In this document: piece by piece, positions 5,411 to 11,350 of the stretch
Numbering within the stretch: position 1 is the first letter of the stretch
Layout of the letters: each line of letters opens with the position of its first letter
DNA from: Bacillota bacterium
GTDB taxonomy: Bacteria; Bacillota; Clostridia; Acetivibrionales; DSM-1351
Direction of reading: 5' to 3'
NCBI GenBank assembly: GCA_023441625.1
Contig: JAEZOA010000042.1
Span: 1 to 11,350 of the forward strand
DNA: 11,350 nucleotides
Translations under genes and position numbers: made by a program
The notes under the pieces: generated by a model
What the model was told of the DNA's origin: nothing
The model's input: the letters and a program-made list of their open reading frames with translations, nothing else
Databases searched by the model: none

Positions 5411-7054
5411 GTGGATGAGCTGATTTATATAACTGGTCACAAAAACCCAGATACGGATTCTATATGTTCTGCTATTGCATACGCAGAACTCAAAAAAAGA
5501 CAAGCAGTCGATGCACAGCCAATTAGAATCGGAGATATAAACAAAGAAACAGAATTTGTTTTGAAGTATTTTGGAGTTGAAGTTCCAGAATTTAAAGAAA
5601 CAGTTAGAACCCAAGTATCAGACTTAAATATGGATATTATTAATCCAATATCCGAGGATATTTCAATAAAAGCGGCCTGGGGGATAATGCAAAAAAACAA
5701 TATAAAGGTATTGCCAGTAGCTGACATAAAGGGAAAGCTTTTAGGAATAATTACATTGACGAATATTACTAGCAGCTATTTAGATGCATTTGAAAATAGT
5801 ATTTTATCTGCAAGCAATACTCCTTTACGAAACATAATAGATACACTTAATGCAAGGCTTATTTTTGGTAATGAAGATGCGTTCAAGGCCACAGGGAAGG
5901 TTGTAATTGCAGCGATGGTACCAGAAGATATGGAACCATTTATTGAAAAAGGCGATATTGTTATTTTAGGCAACAGGAAGGATAGTCAGATAAAGGCCAT
6001 TAATATTGGCGTTAGTTGTATTATTTTAACCTGTGGGGGGCTTTGTGATGATGATGTTCTGCAGCTTGCACAGGAAAAAGGCTGCATTATATTAGAGACT
6101 GGTTTTGACACATTTATGACTGCAAGACTTATAAATCAAAGTATTCCTGTTAGTTTTATAATGACTAAAAAAAAGTTAGTTACCTTTAATTTAAATGACT
6201 TTACAGAAAATATTCAGGATAAGATGCTAAAAACTAGATATCGTAGTTATCCTGTTGTTGATGACAATGATTGTATAAAAGGATTTATTTCTCGTTATCA
6301 TTTAATCTCTCAGCGAAGAAAAAAGGTAATTCTTTTGGATCATAATGAGAAGGCACAAACCATAGACGGAATAGAGCAAGCAGATATTTTAGAAATTATA
6401 GATCATCATAGAATTGGTGATATTCAAACAGGATATCCTATTTATTTTAAGAATGATGCTGTAGGTAGCACAGCTACATTAATTTCTAATATGTATTTTG
6501 AAAATGGACTCAATCCATCAAAAAGCATTGCTGGGATATTGTGTGCAGCAATTATATCAGACACCTTACAGTTTAAATCACCTACAAGTACTTATGCGGA
6601 TGAATTAGCAGCTAGCAAGCTTGCGAAAATAGCAGATATAAATATAAAAGAATTTTCAAAAGTACTATATAAGGCTAGCGCATCATTAGAAGGGATGAGC
6701 CCTAAAACAATTTTAGGTTATGATTTTAAGGATTTTATATTTAATAAGTATAAAATAGGAATAGGTCAAATAAACTCAAGTGATTCAGAGGCTTTTGGTA
6801 AGGTAAAGGACAGTCTCTTGGCCCATATGAAGACCGTAAAGGAGAATAAGGGCTATAGATTAATATTGCTAATGGTTACTGATATTATAAACGAGGGCTC
6901 TGAGATATTATTTGTAGGAGATGACGGAGCACTAATTGAAAAGGCATTTAATATAAAGGGTAATGAAGGCTGTGCGTTTTTAAAAGGTGTTGTGTCAAGG
7001 AAAAAACAGATTATACCAATTCTTTCAAGCACGATACAAAGAGAAATGCTTTAG
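5411..7054 (+). CDS. Mn-dependent inorganic pyrophosphatase with CBS-DRTGG-CBS regulatory insert (family II)
   Basis: This is a cytoplasmic DHH-family enzyme that hydrolyses pyrophosphate to phosphate and so pulls biosynthetic reactions forward. The catalytic DHH domain is split. GHKNPDTDSI (9-18) supplies H10, D14 and D16, then comes CBS1 (about 70-125), a DRTGG-type domain (about 135-245) and CBS2 (about 247-300). Catalysis resumes with LLDHNE (308-313), IIDHHRIGD (329-337) and IISDTLQFKS (381-390). The C-terminal DHHA2 domain ends in SRKKQ (529-533), the substrate-contacting basic motif. The 547-aa length matches the clostridial DRTGG-containing subtype, in which adenine nucleotides bound to the CBS pair regulate activity. 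The GTG start is uncertain: GGAG (5406-5409) is only one base away, but no other start codon lies upstream in frame. A TATAAT at 5360-5365 may be its -10 box. Confidence 0.95.
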   Translation: MDELIYITGHKNPDTDSICSAIAYAELKKRQAVDAQPIRIGDINKETEFVLKYFGVEVPEFKETVRTQVSDLNMDIINPISEDISIKAAWGIMQKNNIKVLPVADIKGKLLGIITLTNITSSYLDAFENSILSASNTPLRNIIDTLNARLIFGNEDAFKATGKVVIAAMVPEDMEPFIEKGDIVILGNRKDSQIKAINIGVSCIILTCGGLCDDDVLQLAQEKGCIILETGFDTFMTARLINQSIPVSFIMTKKKLVTFNLNDFTENIQDKMLKTRYRSYPVVDDNDCIKGFISRYHLISQRRKKVILLDHNEKAQTIDGIEQADILEIIDHHRIGDIQTGYPIYFKNDAVGSTATLISNMYFENGLNPSKSIAGILCAAIISDTLQFKSPTSTYADELAASKLAKIADINIKEFSKVLYKASASLEGMSPKTILGYDFKDFIFNKYKIGIGQINSSDSEAFGKVKDSLLAHMKTVKENKGYRLILLMVTDIINEGSEILFVGDDGALIEKAFNIKGNEGCAFLKGVVSRKKQIIPILSSTIQREML

Positions 7055-7063
7055 TAATTAATA

Positions 7064-7107
7064 AAAAGTGGTCACTCATTTGAAAAATCAATTGAGTGGC
7101 CATTTTT
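7064..7107 (+). terminator. Intrinsic terminator after the pyrophosphatase gene
   Basis: TGGTCACTCA (7069-7078) pairs with TGAGTGGCCA (7093-7102) with one G-U pair. The stem extends outward through AAAA/TTTT and inward by a few pairs, and it closes directly into TTTTT (7103-7107). It separates the pyrophosphatase gene from the VTC unit. Confidence 0.85.
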
Positions 7108-7303
7108 GCATATTGTACTAAAGTTTGGAACACATCTTTATCATTATTAAAAGATAATTCACAAGTTGTTCAAAATATCAACACATTTCTATATTATTAT
7201 TTACTTATTGAAGTTAAGAGCAATTAGTAATAAGAAATACAGCTGCTCCAGCTAGTGAAGGTATCTATGCAAGTCTTCAAATATACAACAGGAGGTGATA
7301 CAA
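7108..7303 (+). other. Leader region of the VTC-DUF4956-CotH unit
   Basis: This 196-base gap carries no gene I can support. It must contain the promoter of the three-gene unit. The best candidate is TTGTTC (7166-7171) with TATATT (7190-7195) at an 18-base spacing, which is only moderate in such AT-rich sequence. A small hairpin AGCTG-CTC-CAGCT lies near 7241-7253. I recognise no known riboswitch class. Confidence 0.35.
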
Positions 7304-7990
7304 ATGAAAGGTCAAAAATTCAGGCACGAGTTAAAGCATACAATAAATTATTCTGATTATATTGCATTGAGACAGAGACTAAGGGTGATAGCCAAGCAGG
7401 ACCCTCATGCCACAGAAAATGGACAGTATAGAATAAGAAGTCTATATTTCGACAACTTAGATGACAAAGCTTTGTTAGAAAAGATTAATGGAGTAAATAA
7501 TCGCGAAAAATATAGAATTCGTTATTATAATGATGATTTGGATTATATTAAGCTTGAAAAGAAGAGCAAAATAAATGGACTTTGTTCCAAAAGGTCTACT
7601 AGGTTATCGAAGCAACAATGTGAAAGCATTATTGCCGGCGATATTCAATGGATGAGATACTCAGCTGAGCCGCTTCTTATTGAGCTATATACAAAAATGA
7701 ATTTCCAACAGCTCAGGCCTAAAACACTTGTGGACTATATAAGAGAGCCGTATATATATGAGCCTGGTAATGTCAGAATCACTATAGATTCAAATATAAA
7801 AACAGGTTTAAATTCAAAGGACCTATTTAATCAAGACATAGCTACGATGCCAACAATAGGCAGTAGCATAATTATTTTAGAAGTTAAGTTTGATGAGTTT
7901 TTACCTAGTATAATACAAGATATAATACAAGTGAATAACAGACAGCACTCAGCCTTCTCAAAATATGCTATATGCAGAGTGTATGGATAA
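7304..7990 (+). CDS. VTC-domain protein, probable polyphosphate polymerase
   Basis: The VTC catalytic fold (a triphosphate tunnel enzyme, as in yeast Vtc4) transfers the gamma-phosphate of ATP onto a growing polyphosphate chain. Signature elements on the tunnel strands are present: RHELKH (7-12), YRIRSLYFDN (42-51), REKYRIRYY (67-75), KLEKKSK (83-89), RITID (158-162), ILEVKFDEFLP (191-201, with the likely metal-binding E193) and SKYAICR (219-225). At 228 aa it is the catalytic domain alone, with no SPX or membrane domain. ATG 7304 follows a perfect AGGAGGTGA (7290-7298). The next two genes encode a DUF4956 membrane protein and a CotH-like protein, a recurrent partnership in Firmicutes as I recall, so it probably works at the membrane with DUF4956. 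Fold assignment is strong; the actual product in this context is inferred. Confidence 0.88.
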   Translation: MKGQKFRHELKHTINYSDYIALRQRLRVIAKQDPHATENGQYRIRSLYFDNLDDKALLEKINGVNNREKYRIRYYNDDLDYIKLEKKSKINGLCSKRSTRLSKQQCESIIAGDIQWMRYSAEPLLIELYTKMNFQQLRPKTLVDYIREPYIYEPGNVRITIDSNIKTGLNSKDLFNQDIATMPTIGSSIIILEVKFDEFLPSIIQDIIQVNNRQHSAFSKYAICRVYG

Positions 7991-8059
7991 AGTCAATTAC
8001 TATCCAAACATGTTCAGAGAACTCCACTAAAGGCGAAGGTTTTAGACCGTAATTGACTT
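7990..8059 (+). other. Structured RNA element between the VTC and DUF4956 genes
   Basis: AAGTCAATTAC (7990-8000) pairs perfectly with GTAATTGACTT (8049-8059), an 11-bp closing helix that starts on the last base of the VTC stop codon. Inside, GTTC-AGA-GAAC (8012-8022) and CTAAA/TTTAG (8027-8031 with 8041-8045, loop GGCGAAGGT) can form two further hairpins, giving a three-way-junction layout. No U-run follows, so it is not an ordinary terminator. It matches no riboswitch class I know. The 11-bp repeat is clear; the folded form is a prediction. Confidence 0.5.
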
Positions 8060-8098
8060 ATATAAATTTAATAAACAATAAACAGGAGGATTTTTTAC

Positions 8099-8770
8099 AT
8101 GACTTTTAATGATATTTTTAAATCAAGCTTTATTGAAAAGATGAATACTTTTTCACCGTTAGATATGATAATAGCACTTGGGCTTTCCTTTGTGCTTGGA
8201 CTTTTAATTTTCTATGTTTACAAAAAGACTTTTAATGGGGTAATGTATTCTGCTAGCTTTGGAGTCTCTCTCATAGCAATGACATTGATTACCACATTGA
8301 TTATCCTAGCTGTTACCTCAAATATAGTTCTTTCTCTTGGTATGGTTGGTGCACTATCTATTGTTCGTTTTAGATCAGCAATAAAAGAACCACTAGATAT
8401 TGCCTTTCTATTTTGGTCAATTTCTGTAGGTATTGTTACTGGTGCAGGACTTATACCCCTTGCAGTTTTTGGTTCCTTATTCATTGGAATAATAATGGTA
8501 GTGTTTGTAAATAAAAAAAGTACAGATAATCCATATATACTAGTTGTAAGCTGTATTAATGACAAATCTGAGCAGCTTGTAACAAAGGCTATTGGTGAAA
8601 ACGTAAGAAAGCATATGATTAAATCAAAGACAGTATCAAAGAATGGGATTGAGCTAACTGTCGAGGTAAGACTTAAGGACATGACAACACAATTTGTGAA
8701 TCAAATATCTGATATAGAAGGTGTTTCAAACGCAGTGCTAGTTAGCTACAATGGAGAATATATGTCGTAG
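8099..8770 (+). CDS. DUF4956-family integral membrane protein
   Basis: This 223-aa membrane protein has hydrophobic segments near 21-41, 50-72, 75-90, 101-116 and 118-137, followed by a soluble C-terminal domain (about 145-220) with an alternating strand-helix pattern (YILVVSC, LTVEVRLKD, ISDIEGVSNAVLVSYNG), probably cytoplasmic and ferredoxin-like. The conserved block LGMVGALSIVRFRSAIKEP (80-98) between two membrane segments is the recognisable DUF4956 signature and puts an Arg-rich stretch at a membrane edge. The start is set by AGGAGG (8084-8089). Between a VTC polymerase and a CotH protein it is the obvious candidate for anchoring the polymerase or moving its product, comparable in role to the membrane part of yeast VTC; this is inference, since the family has no established function that I know of. 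Confidence 0.88.
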   Translation: MTFNDIFKSSFIEKMNTFSPLDMIIALGLSFVLGLLIFYVYKKTFNGVMYSASFGVSLIAMTLITTLIILAVTSNIVLSLGMVGALSIVRFRSAIKEPLDIAFLFWSISVGIVTGAGLIPLAVFGSLFIGIIMVVFVNKKSTDNPYILVVSCINDKSEQLVTKAIGENVRKHMIKSKTVSKNGIELTVEVRLKDMTTQFVNQISDIEGVSNAVLVSYNGEYMS

Positions 8771-8789
8771 ACATCGAGACATTAGAAGA

Positions 8790-8827
8790 CCTCTGTGCAG
8801 AGTGAGGAAGCCCACTTTCGACAGAGG
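8790..8827 (+). other. Structured RNA element between DUF4956 and CotH genes
   Basis: CCTCTGT (8790-8796) pairs with ACAGAGG (8821-8827), and an inner GAGTG (8800-8804) pairs with CACTT (8813-8817) around the loop AGGAAGCC. The 3' arm ends five bases before the cotH RBS (8833-8838). An alternative hairpin CTCT-GTGC-AGAG (8791-8802) would disrupt the main stem. No U-run follows. It may tune cotH translation or mark a processing point; no known family is recognised. Confidence 0.4.
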
Positions 8828-8842
8828 GGATAGGGAGGCTAT

Positions 8843-10975
8843 ATGATAACCAATAAGAATATAAATTTAATAATAGTTGGTGTCCTAATTGTAGCTATTA
8901 TTTTTACTGGAATGCTTACCTTCTTCCCTGACATCCTTGGTATGGAAGTTCAGAGTTCACAGCCAGAGTATGCAACTAAATTATTTAATAAGGATGAAAT
9001 AATTTCTATTGATATCAAGGCAGATGAGAACGATTGGAAAAGTATGTTAGAAAATGCTACGCAAGAGGAGTACATTTTATGTGATGTGACTATAAATGGG
9101 ACTACTTTTAACTCAGTAGGAATTCGACCAAAGGGAAATTCAAGTTTATCTACTTTAGCAAATTCTGAATCAGATAGATTTAGCTTCAAATTTGAATTCG
9201 ATCATTATATAGAAGGTCAAACTTGCTTTGGATTAGATAAAATGGTAATTAATAATATACAAGCCGACGCCACTTATATGAAGGACTATTTATCCTATGA
9301 TTTAATGACGTTTATGGGGGTAAAGTCACCAATGTATTCCTACACAGAAGTGACTGTTAACGGTGAAGCTTGGGGATTTTATCTTGCTGTAGAAGCTTTG
9401 GAGGATTCATTTGCTCAAAGGAATTATGGGAGTGACCACGGAATGCTATATAAGCCTGAGAGCATGAATATGCGTGGAATTGGTAAAATGAACGAGTTTA
9501 TGGATAATAACGTAAATGAAGATGCCAAGCAAGAAGAAAAATCAAATAATGCAACAGGAACCAATGAACAGAATAATCCGGCAGGAAATATAAAAAATAA
9601 CTTTGGATTTGGTGGCCCCAGTGGATGGCCAGGTGGTGGTGCTGGAGGCTCAAGTGGTGGAACAGATTTGATATATACTGACGATTCTATAAGCAGCTAT
9701 TCAAATATCTTTGATTATGAAGTGTTTGAGGGTACTGAAGCTGACTATAAAAGAGTAATAGAGGCACTTAAGAATTTAAATAGTGGTACGGAGCTGGAAA
9801 AATATATTAATGTAGATGAAACCTTGAGATACTTTGCTGTAAATACAGTATTGGTAAATCTGGATAGCTATTTTGGTAATATGAAGCATAATTACTATCT
9901 CTATGAAGAGGATGGACAGCTTACTATGCTGCCATGGGACTATAATCTTGCTTTTGGAGGCTTTCAGTCTGGTTCAGCAAGCTCAGCCATTAATTTTCCT
10001 ATTGACACTCCTGTCTCGGGGGTTGATATGTCAGAGCGACCGATATTGGCAAAGCTTCTTGAGGTTGATGAATATAAGGAAAAATACCACGAATATCTGC
10101 AAAAAATTGTTGATGAATATTTTAACAATGGGGCTTTTGAAGAGACTGTTAACAAGATAGACAATCTCATATCGGAATATGTTAAAAATGATGTATCTGC
10201 ATTTTATACCCACGATAAATATTCTGAGGCAGTAGAAATGATTAAGGAGTTTGGAAAACTAAGAGCTCAAAGTATACAAGGACAGTTACAGGGTACTATT
10301 CCATCTACATCTGAGGGTCAATCTGCAGCAAGTGATAAGCTGATTGATGCATCTAGCATAAACCTTTCCGTCATGGGAACTCAAGGTGGCGGAGGTAGAG
10401 ACGGTGGGATGCAATTTCCAAATGGCGGTATGCAGCCACCAAATGGTGGAGACCTGCAGCAGTCTGATGGTATGCAGCCACCGAATGGCGGAGACATGCA
10501 GCAGTCTGATGGTATGCAGCCACCGAATGGCGGAGATATGCAGCCACCCGATGGTATGCAGTCACCGAATGGCGGAGATATGCAGCAGCCCAACAACATG
10601 CCTGACAGAGAGGTAACAATGAAGGCTATGCAGATTATCCAAGCTACAAATGGAGAAGAACTGTCAGAAGAACAATTGTCTCAACTCAGAGATTTAGGGC
10701 TGACAGATGAGCAAATAATACTAATTAAAGAAATGTCCAGCAGATTTGCACAAGGGGGCATGAAACAGGGCGGCGGAAAGCAAGGCTTCGGAGGACCAGG
10801 TGGTAATGGTCAAATGGGAGGAGCTCCAATACAAAGACAAATGGGTTCGGAGAATAATAAACTCACTTCAAGTAGCTTTCTCAGTAGCAATAATATAATA
10901 ATTGTTATTGTAGCATTACTTTGCCTGGCAGCAGGATTAGTGTTTGTTATTAAATTTAAACGCAAAAGATATTAA
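8843..10975 (+). CDS. CotH-family kinase-like protein, membrane-anchored, with heptapeptide repeats
   Basis: CotH proteins are atypical protein kinases first known from the Bacillus spore coat, where CotH phosphorylates coat proteins. This 710-aa member has an N-terminal hydrophobic segment (8-28, signal or anchor), then the CotH domain (about 48-480). Seen in order are IRPKGNSS (94-101), RFSFKFEFD (112-120), GFYLAVEALED (178-188), NLDSYFGNMKHNYYLY (339-354, candidate catalytic D341) and LPWDYNLAFGG (363-373, DFG-like metal site at D366). A disordered Gly/Asn-rich insert (about 225-275) interrupts the domain. Nine heptapeptide repeats (522-584), a helical stretch (591-635), a Gly/Gln-rich tail and a C-terminal membrane segment (684-704) before KFKRKRY follow. 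RBS AGGGAGG is at 8832-8838. The topology suggests a catalytic domain outside the membrane. It is far longer than B. subtilis CotH (about 360 aa) and may not be a spore-coat protein. Substrate is unknown. Confidence 0.9.
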   Translation: MITNKNINLIIVGVLIVAIIFTGMLTFFPDILGMEVQSSQPEYATKLFNKDEIISIDIKADENDWKSMLENATQEEYILCDVTINGTTFNSVGIRPKGNSSLSTLANSESDRFSFKFEFDHYIEGQTCFGLDKMVINNIQADATYMKDYLSYDLMTFMGVKSPMYSYTEVTVNGEAWGFYLAVEALEDSFAQRNYGSDHGMLYKPESMNMRGIGKMNEFMDNNVNEDAKQEEKSNNATGTNEQNNPAGNIKNNFGFGGPSGWPGGGAGGSSGGTDLIYTDDSISSYSNIFDYEVFEGTEADYKRVIEALKNLNSGTELEKYINVDETLRYFAVNTVLVNLDSYFGNMKHNYYLYEEDGQLTMLPWDYNLAFGGFQSGSASSAINFPIDTPVSGVDMSERPILAKLLEVDEYKEKYHEYLQKIVDEYFNNGAFEETVNKIDNLISEYVKNDVSAFYTHDKYSEAVEMIKEFGKLRAQSIQGQLQGTIPSTSEGQSAASDKLIDASSINLSVMGTQGGGGRDGGMQFPNGGMQPPNGGDLQQSDGMQPPNGGDMQQSDGMQPPNGGDMQPPDGMQSPNGGDMQQPNNMPDREVTMKAMQIIQATNGEELSEEQLSQLRDLGLTDEQIILIKEMSSRFAQGGMKQGGGKQGFGGPGGNGQMGGAPIQRQMGSENNKLTSSSFLSSNNIIIVIVALLCLAAGLVFVIKFKRKRY
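10406..10594 (+). repeat. Coding tandem repeat: nine 21-bp units (four 42-bp doublets plus a half)
   Basis: From 10427 four 42-bp units run head to tail (10427-10468, 10469-10510, 10511-10552, 10553-10594), each encoding a 14-residue G-M-Q-P-P-N-G-G-D-M-Q-Q-S-D type sequence. A diverged 21-bp half unit precedes them (10406-10426). Each 42-bp unit is itself two related 21-bp halves, so the protein repeat is the heptad G-[MD]-[MLQ]-Q-x-x-[NGD]. Units 2 and 3 share nearly identical DNA, suggesting recent expansion and likely copy-number variation between strains. Confidence 0.9.
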
Positions 10976-10982
10976 AAAATTA

Positions 10983-11026
10983 AAACCGTAGGTATAGTAC
11001 AAGGAGATGTACTGTACCTACGGTTT
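10983..11026. terminator. Bidirectional terminator between cotH-like and P-II-like genes
   Basis: AAACCGTAGGTATAGTACA (10983-11001) pairs with TGTACTGTACCTACGGTTT (11008-11026) over 19 positions, all Watson-Crick but one U-G, around a 6-base loop. The plus-strand tail (CTTATT) is modest. On the minus strand the stem runs into TTTTAATTTTTT, a much better U-tract, so it should stop transcription of the convergent P-II-like gene even more efficiently. Confidence 0.85.
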
Positions 11027-11039
11027 CTTATTAACATAA

Positions 11040-11062
11040 GCAATGTTGGTTTGCCAACTTGC
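11040..11062. other. Small hairpin just past the P-II-like gene stop
   Basis: GCAA (11040-11043), a bulged T, and GTTGG (11045-11049) pair with CCAAC (11054-11058) and TTGC (11059-11062) around TTTG. It lies 15 bases beyond the minus-strand stop codon and has no U-run, so it is at best an accessory to the stronger terminator at 10983-11026. Confidence 0.3.
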
Positions 11063-11076
11063 GTTGATTGGAGAAC

Positions 11077-11350
11077 CTAATATAATCCATAAGTCTCGTT
11101 TGTATCAAGAAGGAACATAATCCCATTACCGGGTTCATCAAGTTTTAGTTCTTCTCTAATTGAGGTAACGATTGATTTTGTTTGAATACTTTCTGCTAAG
11201 ATTAATACAATTTCTTTTTCGGGCTCAATCTCCATTGAAAAGAGTTTACTTGTTTCGTGAATACCAGAGCCACGTGAATTGATGATAGTTCCACCTCTAG
11301 CACCTGACTTAGTTGCAGCTTCTACAACAGACTCGGCCTTACCATTATAT
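11077..11350 (-). CDS. P-II-like regulator (partial, 5' end outside window)
   Basis: Reading the minus strand from the window edge gives 90 in-frame residues ending at a TAG (11077-11079). The visible part begins YNGKAESVVEAATKSGARGG, then TIINSRGSGIHETSKLF, SMEIEPEKEIVLILAE and a final helix/strand SIREELKLDEPGNGIMFLLD. The pattern of a helix, the GARGGTII-strand, a Gly-containing loop with a HET motif, and the EPEKEIVLIL strand matches the second half of P-II/GlnB-related trimeric signal proteins in Firmicutes. Classical GlnB signatures (uridylylation-site Tyr loop, GDGK motif) are not visible, so this belongs to a P-II-like subgroup whose ligand and target I cannot name. It converges on the CotH-like gene. 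Confidence 0.8.
   Translation of the reverse strand, partial: YNGKAESVVEAATKSGARGGTIINSRGSGIHETSKLFSMEIEPEKEIVLILAESIQTKSIVTSIREELKLDEPGNGIMFLLDTNETYGLY

Noticed and set aside
7108..7303. Known riboswitch (c-di-GMP, purine, preQ1 or similar) in the VTC leader
   Set aside because: None of the conserved cores I know for these classes is present; only a small generic hairpin is seen.
8218..8682. 154-codon open frame on the minus strand inside the DUF4956 gene
   Set aside because: Shadow of the well-supported membrane protein gene; no RBS and no family resemblance.
10406..10594. CRISPR-like regular repeats
   Set aside because: Units abut without spacers and are in frame within a continuous coding sequence.
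10371..10619. Overlapping open frames on both strands over the CotH repeat tract
   Set aside because: They are open only because the 21-bp-period repeat, divisible by three, excludes stops in several frames; no independent start signals.

Overview
The window reads as a chromosomal segment of a low-GC, Gram-positive, probably clostridial bacterium. The evidence is an AT-rich sequence, strong AGGAGG-type ribosome binding sites, a long SRP RNA with an Alu domain, the Firmicutes gene order SRP RNA-dnaX-ybaB-recR, a CBS/DRTGG-type family II pyrophosphatase, and a membrane diguanylate cyclase. A Ruminiclostridium-like (clostridial cluster III) host is a guess from gene content, not something the sequence proves. 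I see no mobile element, CRISPR array, tRNA or 16S/23S rRNA.

Region 1 (1-3103) is a housekeeping block on the plus strand: ffs (SRP RNA) and its hairpin terminator, then dnaX (clamp-loader tau), ybaB/ebfC (nucleoid-associated protein) and recR (recombinational repair). dnaX has no room for its own promoter behind the ffs terminator. It also carries, inside its Asn/Gln-rich linker, a slippery A AAA AAC heptamer whose -1 frame stops after one further codon, much like the E. coli dnaX gamma/tau site.

Region 2 (3104-5310) holds a long imperfect hairpin element, then a small Gre-related gene with a near-consensus promoter and a 14-bp hairpin at the predicted mRNA 5' end, then a polytopic membrane diguanylate cyclase (GGDEF plus RxxD inhibitory site). 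A perfect Spo0A-box core lies ahead of the last. For both genes the longest open frame starts too far upstream; promoter and RBS positions give shorter proteins.

Region 3 (5311-7107) is one gene, a Mn-dependent inorganic pyrophosphatase with a regulatory CBS-DRTGG-CBS insert, closed by a good terminator.

Region 4 (7108-11026) is the most interesting part. It is a three-gene unit: a VTC-domain polyphosphate polymerase-like protein, a DUF4956 membrane protein, and a CotH-family (spore-coat kinase-like) membrane-anchored protein with a nine-copy heptapeptide repeat. Each of the two intergenic gaps contains a foldable RNA element. The set looks like an uncharacterised membrane system joining a polyphosphate-type catalytic fold inside the cell to a kinase-like domain outside; the function is inferred. 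The unit ends at a strong hairpin that also has a U-tract on the other strand, where it would terminate the convergent, partly visible P-II-like regulator gene (11077-11350, minus strand).
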